A stretch of DNA of 64,000 nucleotides from Artemisia argyi (GCA_030686995.1 JARVZY010002412.1:62001-126000); one strand, 5' to 3'; counted from the stretch's first letter, positions 29,214-42,175 are shown. Notes: generated by a model not told the origin, from the letters alone. A program made the numbers and translations.

Positions 29214-32200
29214 TGATGAGTGCTCAAACACTCATCATTTTTGGTCTAATCTGAACTGCAAAACAGACAGAAACACTCAGAAATGCATCAAAATACTGAA
29301 AATATTTCAAAATTGTGTTTTATATGTTTTAGATGCAAAACGAGTAAAACCAAATGAAAAACGCACAAAGTTTGCAAAATTAGCAGTTTCAGTCCCCCAA
29401 CTTTCATAAAATTACAAAACTAGTCCCTGTGCAATTATTTTGCAAGAAAAGTCAACCCAAGTCCCTTTAAAATAAAAAGTTATCAAAAATAACACTTGGG
29501 TAAAAGTTTTGGAAAAATTACAAGTTCAGTCCCTGAGTTTCACAAATTGGCAATTTTGATCCCTGGACATTTAAATTTTGAAAAATATTAAATATTGGTA
29601 CTTGGGATATTTTAACATGGCATGTTTAGTCCTTGGTTTATTTATGGAAAATATGGCAGGAATGGCCCCTCAAAATCAGAAAGTTACATGTATGGTCCTT
29701 GTAATTTTATCACTTAAACCAAATTGGACCTTTTGTTACCAAATCCAAAACCAAACACAACCTGATCCACAAACAGCCCACCCCAAGCCCATTCATAAAA
29801 CCGGCCCACTTTTCCTTTTTAATAATTCCCACCCCAGGCTACTGTTCATCTCCCTCATTCCCCAGCTTTCACGCGACTGTGTTCCCCCCCCCCCCCTCCT
29901 CCAAAGTCCTCACCAACTCATCCACTATCATTAATATCTTCCACCAACCCAACCAAACCCCCCTCCTCATAAATTCCCTCTCCAAACACCACATTATCTG
30001 CCAAAACATGCTTTCCCGCAAAAAAGGATTTGAAGGCTGAGATCAATTTACCCTCATCCAATGGTTCACAGGAGAAGTGGGAAAGCACCAGGAGCTCACA
30101 TGGGTCTATATAAGTCAAACAAGAAAGAAAAAAAAAAGAGCAGTGGAGTAGTATTAGAATAGCTTTAGTTCTAGTTAGGTCGACATAGTGTAATTTTTAT
30201 CAATTCAGTTGTAATCTTTGCTTTTCTTGTGTAATATTAATCACTTTTGTACTCTAAATCTATTCTAAGCTTTTAATTTGAAGTTTGCTTTTAAATTCTA
30301 ACTTTGGTATTTTTGAATGAAATTTACAAAGTCACTTAAACTTGGTAAAAATTGTTGTTTCTTGTTTGTGTAAGTTCACTAAAGATTAGTTATCAGCTTC
30401 TCAAAGTTTTTTTTTATCATGTAAATTAGTTTAGTTAAATAAAATAAAAAAATAAAAAATAAAAAATAGTGAAGAATAGAAAGCAAGGAAGAAGAGAAGG
30501 ATAGGCTGTGGAAACATGGTTTAGAACTCAAGGGAGTAATAGGATTGTGAAATTGGGTCCTTGTACACCTCAGTTCTTGCTTGGATCAAATTGTAAGAAA
30601 TCTCCATATATTCATGCATAGTCTGCTATTTGAGATTATTGTTGTTGATTATTGTTTACTTGTGTTTAACCATGCCTCTTTACTGATAATCTAAGTGGAT
30701 TCAGTGTTTTATGGGCTTAAACCTTTAAATGGCTTTGAATATTGTTGAAACTGCCATATTAAAGGAGTGTTTGGATTAGTGATTTGCTCAGTGATTCTGT
30801 TGTTATTTTGGTGTTGTTCTGGTGTTTGTAAGTTGCATTAGTTATTGGTAGATCAGTAGAAACATCAAACCTTGGTCTCATTTGCAAAATAGTCAATATC
30901 ACCATTATCTCACCACCACAGTTAACTGTGGTGGTATTTAAGATCCATAAACCCCTAACTTAGCTTGTAACTTGTAGCTTTAGGTTATTTTAACTTTATT
31001 TCACCTTATTACAACATAATCAATCAGTAGATTAAGCCCAAACTTCATAAAAGTCAAATAAGCAAGTTTTTACAAAAGTCAAAGTTCATGCAATTCAGAT
31101 TTTTGCAAAACTTCAAGGATTTGTTTTGATTTTTGTGTGTTGATTCAAAGTATGAAACTTGTTTAATTTGGTTGTCTACCACCTCAACTCTTAAGTCCTA
31201 GCTTGTTTATATTTTTGTGAAATTTGTGTGGGGCCCCACCATTGCCCAAAGTGGGCTGTAGGGTGGTTGTTTCCCCTGCTGCACTAGCAGACACCACCAC
31301 CACCACTTGGTGGTGGTTTTCTGATCACCCCAGTGGGTCCCATGGCCAAAACCTTGTTCCTCCCAACCCCCCTCCTGGTAGGCTTGGGATATTGACCCCT
31401 TGTTTGACCTGAAACCCCCTGGGTCCCACTTGGATTTAGACCTAAACCTTGTCCCATTTTCTGAGTAGATAAAGTTTCATTGAGCTTATTTGTGAGCTTA
31501 ATAGCTTATTCTGTGGTTCTTTCTTGCTTTTTCTAGCTTAATTTAGTTCACTTAACTTATTTTCATCTTATTTCACCATTGTGGGTCCCCCTAGCTGCCT
31601 AAATCACCATTTTCCCTTGACAGTTGACCAAAGTCAACTGTCACAACTTATTGGCTTATTCTGGCTTATTTTTGATTTTCTAAAAACTTGTTTTTACAAA
31701 AGTTGTTAGTTTTTAGGTTTTAAATAGGTTGGTAAAAGAAAAAAACAAGAAAATCCAATTTACTATTAAGTGATAGTTTCTATTTAATTTTATTTAAATT
31801 TTATTTTTCATTTTTAGATTTTAATTAAGTACTTAGCTATTTTATATTTTTCTTAAATTCCTAGTATATTAAAGTATTTATAATAATTTTCTCAGATTTT
31901 TACTTTATCATTTAGTACTTATTAGAATTAATCTTAGTTTTATTAATAATTAAGTAATAATTAGTTTTAAATAGCATAATTAGTATTTATTAAGTAAAAC
32001 CTAGTTTTTATATTTTTTATAGCTTTTATATGTTATAAAATAATTTTAGAAATTTTATTAGAATTTTACTGTTCATTTGTTATTTTTCTTAATTTAAAAT
32101 AGTTTAATTAGGTAATTAATAATTAATTAGTAATTTATTAATAGAAAAATCACAAAAAGACAAAAATACATATTTTTAATTTTAAAACTTATTTTTAGTT

Positions 32201-32750
32201 ATTTTATAATTTTAGAAATTTTATTTTCATTTTTCTACTATTTAATTAGTATTAAATTATATTTAAGTGTTTTAAATATTAATAATTAGTAATAATTAGT
32301 AATTAATTAATATTAAATAATTAATTAGTGTAAAAATTTATTTTCTTTTTCTAAAAATTTTCTTTTATCTTTTAGTTTGTAAAAAAGTCATTTTCACCCC
32401 CTGGGTGTTTTCAGATTTCAGTTTTTACTTTTTATTTTGTACGTTTACGTTTTATTTAAACGTAACGTACGCGTTTTTAAGTTTTAAACGTTTTTGGTTT
32501 TTCATACTTCCCTGTCTTATTCATATAGCTTGTTTAAGCTATTTCTTCGTATATTCCTTAGCTTAATCACACACAAACCCTTTTCATGTCCAAATTCACC
32601 CGATCACAAGCCGTTTAAATACAATTCACACCTCGTCGGGACATAACGACCCGGGGAAACACTATATTCCGCGGAGCATTGAGCCTTAGGAGTTTGACTT
32701 GGTTGACCACATCCGTGGTTGAATTTAGTTGACTGCTTTTGCCTCAATCA
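29214..32750 (+). repeat. 3' LTR of the 31-kb element
   Basis: The 3,537-bp copy of 1698-5244 has small indels in A/T runs and scattered substitutions, and ends GCCTCAATCA before the TSD. Confidence 0.95.
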
Positions 32751-32755
32751 GTAAG
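32751..32755. repeat. Target site duplication GTAAG, right copy
   Basis: Matches 1693-1697 exactly. Confidence 0.95.
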
Positions 32756-32892
32756 ACCCGTCCTTCTTCTACGATGATACTTAGACTAATCTAATATCTA
32801 ACTAACTAATAAACTAACTACGAGCTAACTTTAAATGCTATCATATCAGTTAGGTGACCGAGTCTTCTATAGGAATAATTGTATACCTAACA
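32756..32892 (-). mobile_element. 5' LTR of the old copia element, part 2
   Basis: This sequence continues the copia LTR interrupted at 1697. On the minus strand it would begin TGTTAGGTATAC at 32892, a typical copia LTR start. The right limit is inferred from the TG end and the expected length only. Confidence 0.5.
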
Positions 32893-34806
32893 ACCTTTAA
32901 TCCTTTAATTATCAGAAATTACACATATTACCCTTCCATATAATCTATATATCAAAACAGCCCTTAACTTTCATAATTTACAAGTTTAATCCCTTAATTA
33001 TAATAAATACTATTTATATCCTTTTAATTATATAAATTACAAATAAATCCATTAAATTATCAAAATTACACCTTTAGCCCCTCATATAACTTATAAACTT
33101 ATTAACCTTCTGATTTTCAGTTTATACAAAACTAACCCTTTATTTTATTTTATTTTATTTAGATTACTTAATTATATATATAATTACATAATTAACCTTT
33201 TAAACCTTTTAATTGCAAATTTAACACATGACACCCTCATATTATATTTTCGTCAACTCACCACTGATCTAATACAGATTATAAAAATATCCCACAAGTT
33301 TCAGAAATTCCAAAACACCCCCTTATATTTTTAAATACAAATCGGTTTTAACTAAAAACCACCAAAACCCTAACCCTAAGCTACCCAATCATTACAACAT
33401 TAATTAAAACCTCAAACACATTTATTAAAACAGATTCAATATCAAAACCCTAACCCTAACCCTTGCTCGAATTCTTTTCTTTTATTTTCTTTTCTTTTTA
33501 ATTAGCCGATTACAAAATAAATTCCAAACCAAGTTTATTGGCTTTGACAATTATAAGAATTATCTTAATGATGTTATATAACATATAGAGGACCACAATA
33601 AATTATATACCAAGCTCAAAAAAATCGCATGAATTGTTTTCAAATATTTAGTCGATTTAGGGTTTAGTTACTTATATAAATTCTTATGATCATATTAGCT
33701 TGCATGGATCGATTTCACTATTTTATATGGATTATATCAGATATATAGGACCTGAGAAAAATACCAGAAAGATTTTAGGACGTGTGAACAAGCAGAATGG
33801 ATTTTCTCTTCTCGGCTAGCTTACATCGACACCAACAAACCTCCCAAGCTTAGACGATTAAACCTCAGACCTTGGAACTATTTTTCTTGGGTTCTTAGGA
33901 CTATAATATGTCCAGGAAAAATTTGGGAAAGCTCCAGAATGTTTTGTCGACTTAAAAGGGTTTTTAGGGATTCGATTTGGTTTTTAGGAATCGATTAAGG
34001 GTTTATAAAATATATAAACATTTTTTTCTAAGTATATTTATAGATATAGGACTTGTATTTACTGAATAATATTTTGATAAACTCTAAATAAAAGATTACA
34101 TAAGTTTCCTAATTGTTTTAGGATTTGTTTTCCTTTTTAAATAATATTTATATATATAATTAATTAAAATTCGACTTTTATTTAATTTATACAGAATTTT
34201 TATTTTTCTCATGTTTATAAAAATGTCATATTTTACCTTACATATTTTATTTTGATCATATGTGGCCAAATTCCCATTTCTAGGGTTTTATTTGATATTA
34301 ATTATAATTATTATTACAAAATTTTAAACTCAATGGCATTTTGGTCATTTGACATCTTTTAGAATTTGAGGTATTATAGCACACTTCACATTTTTTGGCA
34401 TTTTGAGAGTTACACACTCGGTCGAATTTTCAACCAAGTTTTGCAAATTGTCCTTCAACGACCAAGCACGACTGACCATCCACAAAGGGACAACCAAGCA
34501 TGACCCAATCGGTCGATCGACCAAGATCAATACCATTGTGCATAGCCTTATGGTTTGTCAGTAAACCGGGCAAGTGTGCCTACTGGTGTACAATCCGAAT
34601 TTTTGGTAGCCACCCCCACTTGTAGGAACCACAAAAATAAACAAAACAACAATTTTTGGCATGGTTTCCAAATTCTAACCCCACACCCTCAAACAACCAC
34701 ACCCTTAGACTAACAAAATTACTCACTTTTTAAGTTGTTAAGTTTAAGCAAATGTGTTTCTCTTTATATGTAGTATAGATTAACTATATGGTATTAAGTA
34801 CATATA
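32893..34806. other. AT-rich intergenic DNA with telomere-like repeats
   Basis: No gene is visible. Two short runs of CCCTAA-type repeats occur at 33366-33379 and 33446-33463. These can be teloboxes or interstitial telomere traces. Confidence 0.6.
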
Positions 34807-36009
34807 GGGGTGTTTGTTTTAACTTATACTGTGGGCTTATAAGCTTATTAGCTTATATGACTCATATAAGCCCAAACCTAGTGTTTGGCTAAGCTTATAT
34901 GAGTAGGCTTATAACCTTATATGTGAGTACTTTGATAAGCCGCAAAAATGCAGTTTTTTTATTTTTTTGTTATTTGAAAATTTTGGCTTATACAACATAC
35001 TTCTATACAAATTACAGTAAAACCTCTATAAATTAATAGTGTTGAGACCGGGATATTTTATTAATTTAGCGAAATATTATTATATCGATAAATTAATAAT
35101 TTATTAATTTAAAGAGGTTTTATATATGGCCTTTAAATTTTCAAATGTAATATACTAGTTACAATGTATACTCCTTAGAGATGAAAAATAAATTTGAAAA
35201 ACAAGTTTCAATTAAAATTTTATGAATTCATATTCACACTTTATGAAAATAAAATTAACACTTTTTGTTGCAATACGAGAAGACAACACACCAACACTTT
35301 ACAACAATAAGGAGATTTTGAAATAAACTCAATATAAATTTGAAGTTCAACAAAAAATAACAAGTGACGACAAATTTTATTTTTTACTAAACAATCTTAG
35401 GATTTTGAAGTGTATCTCTCTCACACACATATATATTCATATGTAAATGAAATTTTTAATAATTATTAATTTATAGTTTCGTTGGGACAAATATATATAC
35501 ACTAAAATTTCAAAAAAATTATTATCCTATTATTTTATCGATTAGGGTCCAAATTTAAGACTAGACAAATTATTAATTTTATTGATATTATTAATTTATC
35601 GAGTATTAATTTATAAATGTTTTATTGTATAACTTTATCCTTATTTTACTTAATAAATTTAACGTTTCTATTTTCTTTTGTTTCTATAAATTTATGCCTC
35701 CGTTACAAATTTACCCTCATTTCTTTTTTCGATGATTAACTTGTTCATTTCCTTTCTTCCACGTTTAATAATCGATCATACATAAGTGTACAAATTTTGG
35801 ATACAAAAAATAGTGGCAAATCTTTGCCTTGATATATTGGTTGTAGTTGGTGACTTGGTGGCCTCATATCATCTATCAAATCCAACTCCATAGCCTTTGA
35901 GAAGCAAAGATCGTATCGTGACATTTAATAAGCCGTTTATATAACATAAGTATAAACCGTTTATATAACATAAGTATAAACCGAACTCATAAGCTCAGCC
36001 AAACACCCC
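34807..36009. mobile_element. TIR element (GGGGTGTTTG ends)
   Basis: GGGGTGTTTG at 34807-34816 is mirrored by CAAACACCCC at 36000-36009. The inner sequence is rich in CTTATAAGC-type repeats on both flanks. A 3-bp ATA may be duplicated outside (34804-34806 and 36011-36013). There is no transposase. A second MITE is nested in the middle. The superfamily is not certain. Confidence 0.5.
35015..35627. mobile_element. Emigrant-like MITE (TA target site)
   Basis: The left end CAGTAAAACCTCTATAAATT and the right end (complement CAATAAAACATTTATAAATT) form the terminal inverted repeats, each flanked by TA (35013-35014, 35628-35629). This end sequence is that of the Emigrant MITE family of Arabidopsis, linked to pogo-like elements. 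It is nested in the 34807-36009 element. Confidence 0.7.
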
Positions 36010-36244
36010 CATAATATAAGACTACTCACTATAGTTACCAAATCTATCACCTACACATCAGCGCTAAATCATCATTTAGCACACTACCAAACTTACCACC
36101 CTTTGGGTGCTATGGTCACGACCAAATCCACCAGAAAACCCATTTTTAACAAATTATTTTAAAACTAGATTAAACTTTTATTCATAATTTAAAAATATTA
36201 CATTAATAATTAAAAAGATAAACTTATGAAATTAAAAACATAAA

Positions 36245-36466
36245 CTAATAATTTAAATTATATTTCTCCTTGATTGTTTGCATCATTTGCAATATCTTTT
36301 CGAGGTGAATTCCACTCAAGTAATCAACGGGACTCATATCGTCTTGTCGTAGTTCTTGTTGTTGCATGACGGGCATTTGTTTTTTAGTTCGTACTTCTTT
36401 CGTTGCATTTCCATTTCTTAATTGCCTTTTGATCTCAAAAAAGGTGTCGTGGTCTAATTTGTTCAT
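36245..36466 (-). pseudogene. Probable C-terminal fragment of a PIF/Harbinger-associated protein
   Basis: The 73-codon minus-strand frame starts MNKLDHDTFFEIKRQLRNGN and ends EKYNLNY. The pattern resembles the C-terminal tail of SANT/Myb-like proteins that accompany PIF/Harbinger transposases in plants. There is no N-terminal domain beside it. A similar AT-rich flank recurs near 38820-38960 without an ORF. Assignment is from pattern memory and is weak. Confidence 0.3.
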
Positions 36467-37076
36467 TTTTATAAACGATGATGTTTACCTTTGGTGAAGG
36501 ATCGAGGCGGAAATTTGAATATGGTGTTTGAACATTTGTTGTTGACCTTATTATTACTATTACTATTACTATTTTGTAAAAGATGATAGAATGAGAGTAA
36601 ATACAAAGATATAATGAGAAGTTGTGTATAAAAATGATAGGGTATGAGAGTATTTAAAGTTTAATAAGTTTTCATTTACTTATTTACTTTTAAATGTACG
36701 TGTTTATCGTTAAAATTTGTCTTTTTTCGTATTTACTTTTTTCTTTTCTTTTCTTGGTATTTGTTCGGTGGTTACCACCACCAAAAAGGACGAAGATGCA
36801 CCAATCGCATGCGATGGTGCTTGGTTTTTATGAGGTTTCGCGTGTGGTGCCATCACCACCTTCAATAATGCTTAGCCTAAGTCAAAGACTTGAGAGAAAT
36901 GGTTAATTTCATTCAATACGGAGCATCATTTTCCGTTTGGTGTTATAAGGTTAATATATACTAGTATATGTTAACCCGAACTTATTCACAATCAGTTACT
37001 TACTTAAGTATTATTTTTAGTATACAAGACATATGGTTAAATCAAGTTAAATCTTTATGCGACTTCCAAGAAGGAG

Positions 37077-37205
37077 GCGATTCATCATGAGGATATCGTT
37101 GCTTCGGTGCAAAGTTTGCCTCTTCAATGGGTTTCACATCGGGCTCATAAGAATAGATTCTCATCAAATAATTTGATTCAACTCCCGCAAGCACCGGTTG
37201 AATGA
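37077..37205 (+). pseudogene. Possible LINE reverse transcriptase C-terminal fragment
   Basis: A short open stretch reads EDIVASVQSLPLQWVSHRAH and ends with TGA at 37203-37205. It resembles the tail found at the end of plant LINE ORF2 proteins. No other LINE domain is nearby. Confidence 0.3.
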
Positions 37206-38090
37206 TTGCATCTTAGTTTTCTTTGGTTCCTCCATCTCATATATATAGGCGTTCTTTCTTGGGTGCCTTTGTTTAAATGCTTTGAACGTATCGTATAGCT
37301 AAGTCTATCAATTCAGCATTTTTATTTGTCCTTTGAGGCCTGCTAGCATTCTTGATTATCAATGTTTTCTGCAAACGGTATTCTAAAATATGTACATTTG
37401 ATACAAGAAAAAACAAGCTACAAGAAAGCACCACTTTGTGTTTGGAGTTTTAAAAGTAGCATGAATATTTGTATGAAGATTAAAGTGGGAATAATTGAAA
37501 AAGCAATTCCAATGAACGGCGCGTAACATACAAACAAACTTAAAATAAACTAACGGCACACCGTTAGTGTCATTTTTTAGGCATTATGAAGAAAAAGCTT
37601 TAACGGTGTCTCAGCGCCGTTAAATTTTAATTTGGAAGCGAAAAAACAATATCAGTCTTCAAGTGTTGTTTTCGTAAGCTTTCCTGTTTCTCACGCTACA
37701 CGTACGACACTTTTTTTTTTTTTTTTTCCTTATTTTTCTTAAGGGTGGTGGCAATCATGCCTCATCAAACCTCACCATGATTCGTCATTAACCAATCAAA
37801 GCAAGCCAACACATTTCATGATTTACCATACCTCCCTATACTTTTTTAGTTGCAACCATGATTCATGGGGATAGTAAATGCATTTATTGCCAACGTTCGA
37901 AAAATTGATTGCAAAAGACAATACCGAATCGGTAATCTTTGCCGATTTGCTTGCCGCAAGAACCAAACCGTTGGACTGGCATTGCTCTTGCCGAGCCATG
38001 CCGATGATGCCGAGTCTCATGCCGAATGCGTTGCCACCACCCTAATGCTTCTTCACGAAATAATCACATACCCCCGTTAAGTGCGTTACA

Positions 38091-38254
38091 AACTTACAAC
38101 TATTTTAGATGATGATTCATTGGTTAGCTGTGTAGCTATTGACCTACTAGGAATACTTTGTACTAAAACTTGTAACTTACAACTATTTTAGATGGTGATT
38201 CATTGGTTAAGCTGTATAGCTGTTGACCTATTGAGAATACTTTGTACTAAAACT
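38091..38254. repeat. Tandem duplication of about 80 bp
   Basis: Units at 38091-38170 and 38174-38254 share almost all bases, beginning AACTTACAACTATTTTAGAT and ending ACTTTGTACTAAAACT. A few substitutions and one insertion separate them. Confidence 0.8.
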
Positions 38255-39644
38255 TTTTAGTAAATCAATATTATGTGCTTGAGTTGTTGAGTCTTTTAAA
38301 TTGTGTATATTTGCTTGGATGTAATCTCTAGGTACCTTTCGTTAAGAGTGGCGTTTTTTTTTTTTAAACCCAATGTGAAGCGTCATTGTAGTTCACGTTT
38401 TCACGTCCTGGGTCGTTGTGACTAGCTGAGATGGTCTTGAAAAACGCAATCGAACGGCGCTACCTTCATATTGTGGCTCGCATTTTTTTTTTTCAATTGT
38501 GCACGATGGCACCAAAATATGATGTTATAGGAGGGAAGGGTGTTTTTGTGAATTCTAGTGTTATGAAAAAAAAGTGTTTGATGTAACAGTAATTTTCACC
38601 ACGGCACCAGTAAGACGGCTCCATGGTATCTAGTGCTCTTAGACTAGTGTTAATAAGAGAGCGTTACAAATAATTTTAACATCACTAACTTAGCGTGACA
38701 TTGGCTTTTTCTCTACAACCAACTTAAACATTAAATTAATATAATAAAAAAAACCAACTTAACCCCTCACTTCTATTTATTTTTTATCATTTCATTTTTT
38801 TAAACACTAAAATTAAATTTCATTAATAATTAAAAAACACATTACATTAATAATTCAAATAAAATAAAAAACTTACAATAAAAATTAAAATTTAAACTAA
38901 TAGTCTAAATTATATTTTTCTTTTATTTGTTGCTTCATTTTCAGCACCGTTTCTCATTGTCTTCTGGTCAAATGGTCATCGTGACTATGATATAAAAAAA
39001 ATGTCATTTTTGTGTTATTTTTCTTGTTGAAAGTTGAACATTTAACGTTGTAGCTCAATTTCTTCTTGCCTTTATTGAAACTTCTTTTCTTCAATTTCCA
39101 TTTGTCGTTGCTTCATTTATAAAAAAGAGTCCTGGTCTTTCTTTTTTTTTTCTTGGAAAAGAGACCCAAGTGGACGTTTTTTTATTTATTGACTAGCATA
39201 CCTACAAATGGTGCGAGAGCAACGTAACGGTGGTGTTACTTCTGAAATTCTTTTTTCTTTTAAAACCACCTTTACATATGTCATGTATGCCACCAAATGT
39301 CATTGTATTATACTAGGTTTGATGCCCGCGCGTTGCCGCGGAATGTCTGGATACGGACGTTTGCATGCAGTATCTTCATATCATAAGCTGTTAAGGCAAC
39401 CTACTTGTACGATACAGAAACTCAAATTTGTCATCTCATGGTAATGATGAGATATATAGAAACAAAGATACAGGTTAAGCTATTTAAAATATTTCGTATT
39501 AACACCTCCCTTTACATGCATATTCCAAAAAACACAATTAACAAGCCAAGAACAATTCCAAATATACATAATCTAGAACGATAAACCTTGCAGCAACAAA
39601 CTTTTATCTGATTTCATCTTATACTTCCTGCACATTTTCACGTG

Positions 39645-39811
39645 TTAAGCAAGATTTGCTTCTCTTGGATTACTTGCAGCAGTAGGATTTGTTTCCCTTG
39701 GATTACGTGAAGTCAGAAAGGATCTGACAACAGTTTTTGAGGCTTTGACCATAGCCTTTGACTTCCTTATCTGCTCTCTTTTAAATTTACGGTGCGCATA
39801 CAATCTGCCAC
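39645..39811 (-). pseudogene. Terminal exon fragment in the Helitron
   Basis: After an AG at 39812-39813 (minus strand) an open stretch of about 55 codons (RLYAHRKFKREQIRKSKAM...) ends with TAA at 39645-39647. It is strongly basic. I do not recognise the source gene. Confidence 0.4.
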
Positions 39812-40410
39812 CTACAAACCAATTAAAAAAAATGCTACATTATAAACCAATAAAAGAGTAACTTTTATTTAGGCATGAATGAGACCTGATCATCAAAACA
39901 GCACAATGAATCATGTTCATCCATCCTTGTACAGTTGTTACTCGTTTCTTGAAATCCCTGCATACAACCCAATCCTTCTTGTTACAAACAAAACTACTAT
40001 TTCATTAAAGCACATCAATAAAACAATTTCTCATAACTTTTTAGTTTCAAAGGCATATAAGATGTTAGTTATTTATTTATGTCGTCATATCGTTGTGGTA
40101 ATATGTTGTCATATCCTTTTTAAATATCACATGCTTTTAAAGGCATACTTTTTACTTATGATTTTTATTTTCAGTTTATTTGACTTCACTATCTACTTTT
40201 CATTTTCATTGTTTTTCAAGAAAGAAATTTCATTTACAACATAGGATTAGCAGGTAAGTATGGTTTCTTAAAATCAGCTTGTGATATACGGTTTGTAAGA
40301 TCTAAGATATTATTGTAATTTATAGTACCTCCTTATGTGAATAAGAAAAGTGAATCATGTTCTGATAACTTAGGATTTTGTATCATTTAGCTAATAAAAG
40401 GAAACCTCAC

Positions 40411-40498
40411 CAACAGGCTTTGATTTGGTGGTATTCGTGTGATGATTATGTCTCCACTTCCTTTGGGATAAATCCTAACAATGTTCTCCTGCATGAAC
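40411..40498 (-). pseudogene. Exon fragment, weakly phospholipase-like
   Basis: The segment is flanked by minus-strand AG and GT and encodes FMQENIVRIYPKGSGDI. The NIVRIYPKG phrase recalls the plant PI-specific phospholipase C Y domain, but the rest does not match it. Source uncertain. Confidence 0.3.
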
Positions 40499-40808
40499 CT
40501 GGCAATAATAATTCATCACAAATGCAGTAAGTACATACGAAACTCAACACCCACTGCATCCCCCATTTTAGGACCCAAACGCACCTGTCTCAGCCCTCAT
40601 TTTAGCTCCTAATACCACACCCATTTCAGTCCCCAAGTTTGACCCATGTTAGCCCCCATTTGAACCACCAAAGATACCCAATTCTACCCCATTTCATCAC
40701 CCAAACCTACCCATTTCACCGGGTTTCTAAACAGAATTAATTTGGTTGGAAGGCGATAAATGCGCAAGTATTACACATTAGATATATACATAAGCTCAAA
40801 AGTCATAC

Positions 40809-40880
40809 CGTGCAAACTTTTATCCAACTCACGTAACAACTCATACTTCCTATGCAATATATTCGGCAATGGCTCCAAAC
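40809..40880 (-). pseudogene. ING-like exon fragment
   Basis: The 72-bp exon with AG/GT borders encodes LEPLPNILHRKYELLRELDK, which resembles the N-terminal helix of plant ING (inhibitor of growth) histone-binding proteins. The PHD finger is absent. Confidence 0.45.
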
Positions 40881-40984
40881 CTACACAAATGAACCACATT
40901 AATAAAGTTTATTAATTGTTTTTATAAAGAGTACAACTTTTACACATATGATTTCCCTTCAGTTTATATAAGGCAACGACGTAC

Positions 40985-41060
40985 CTGTATACATTACAAA
41001 GCACAGCAACACATGCTGAATTCCAATACTGTAGCCCAGATACTTCGTATCTCTTCGTGC
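40985..41060 (-). pseudogene. Unidentified exon fragment
   Basis: The 76-bp segment with AG/GT borders is open in one frame as ARRDTKYLGYSIGIQHVLLC. Source gene not recognised; splice sites are the main evidence. Confidence 0.3.
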
Positions 41061-41612
41061 CTAAAACACCATATTATAAAAAATAAAAAATAAAACATTA
41101 TAAAGTGTGGAAAAAAAATTTTGTTTTGCTGCAAGTGTAATTGAAAACATTATACATACAAAACCATAAGAATTTGGGCAAAATATAATCTTAAGCAGAT
41201 ATTAACTTTGAATAAGCTGAGAATTGTATATACATACATAAAATTGAAGTTCATTCATTCGTAGAAACTATGTAAACACTTATGCTTAAAAGATTATCTA
41301 AGTGAAATAATAGATATAGAAAGATAAGATCACCTGTAGTGGTTAAAACTTTAAATCGAAAACAGAAATAATGTGGTTATGATATTTATGCATCTCATCT
41401 AAAATGGTCAAGTTTTTATAACTTTATTAATTATTTTTAAGGTTTAAAAAATATTGACAAAAATTTAGTTTCTAATATTGAATGAAACTGAGCGAACCAA
41501 CTAATGAAAAGTTACATACCTATGCTAATAGTGAAATCCGTGGGCTCAAACCACCCGCAAGCTCCATGTGTGCAATTGTACAACAATTCTCAGATTTCTA
41601 CAAAAGAAAAAG

Positions 41613-41614
<2 letters not shown>

Positions 41615-41662
<48 letters not shown>
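41615..41662. repeat. A tract, 48 bases
   Basis: Uninterrupted A homopolymer. Similar tracts occur at 7908-7943 (T), 43412-43450 (A), 43658-43690 (T), 45323-45361 (T) and 61991-62027 (T). Confidence 0.9.
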
Positions 41663-41664
<2 letters not shown>

Positions 41665-41898
41665 ATCAAAAGCACCAGGCACCAGGTTTCAAAGCCAATA
41701 TACTCTGCTACAAATACAGAAAGTATTAATATACTAAGAAAAAGAAAATCCAAACTGGAAAGAAAGTGATGTGAAGATCTAACTTCTATTAACCCCAAAT
41801 CCCCCAAAAGAATAATCGAATTCAAAACATGGAACGAAAGGCTATAAACTCACATGAATAGCAGACCCGTTAGTTTTACGGGTCAAGTAGTATTGAAA

Positions 41899-42175
41899 CT
41901 GTTGCTGCACAGCTGTTGGTTTCGTGCAATATTTTGCACTTTGGTTTTACACACAACACACACGATGGGCCCATTTGAACACTGCACAAAAGATAATAAT
42001 CATAACATGATTCATGTAAGTATTACAAAAATAATGAATGCTTAAGAATGTACTTGATCGATGGGAGGGCACATTATGTCTAGGCACACAGGACAATCAA
42101 CTAGCTCCTGCACAACACTGTGTAATGCCAACCCTAGCCTTGCGCCAGCGGAAAAACATATTCTAAACCTGCACC
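41899..42175 (-). pseudogene. SINA-like RING finger fragment (two exons)
   Basis: The upstream exon (about 42175 to 42054) encodes VVQELVDCPVCLDIMCPPID with a GT donor at its end. The downstream exon (from 41981) encodes CSNGPIVCVVCKTKVQN. This matches the start of the RING domain of SINA/SINAT E3 ubiquitin ligases. The His of the second Cys/His pair is missing (SNGP where SNGH is usual) and the last CX2C is lost. It is not functional as a RING and lacks the TRAF-like SINA domain. Confidence 0.55.

Larger units (their letters stand above)
1698..32750 (+). mobile_element. 31-kb non-autonomous LTR retrotransposon with a novel ORF, carrying two nested insertions
   Basis: The element is bounded by TG...CA LTRs of about 3.54 kb, a 5-bp TSD (GTAAG), a tRNA-Asp-type PBS after the left LTR and a G-rich polypurine tract before the right LTR. 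Removing the nested elements (5888-13890 and 14343-26908, each with one TSD copy) leaves an internal region of about 3.4 kb. That region holds one long ORF in three pieces (5438-5887, 13896-14342, 26914-27894), a second ORF (27901-28425) and a structured 3' untranslated region. No gag capsid domain, protease, reverse transcriptase, RNase H or integrase is visible, so it must move in trans. The layout resembles a large retrotransposon derivative (LARD) but with conserved coding capacity. The 3' architecture is shared with the Athila-like element nested in it, which suggests a Ty3/Athila-type helper (inference). Confidence 0.93.
36010..39312. other. Mixed intergenic DNA with transposon fragments
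   Basis: Apart from the two protein fragments and the 80-bp duplication listed separately, no gene is supported. Short T tracts occur near 37710 and 38350. Confidence 0.5.

Noticed and set aside
39645..42175. A single intact minus-strand gene
   Set aside because: Adjacent exon pieces resemble unrelated families (SINA, ING and others), the RING lacks ligands and no start exon is visible.
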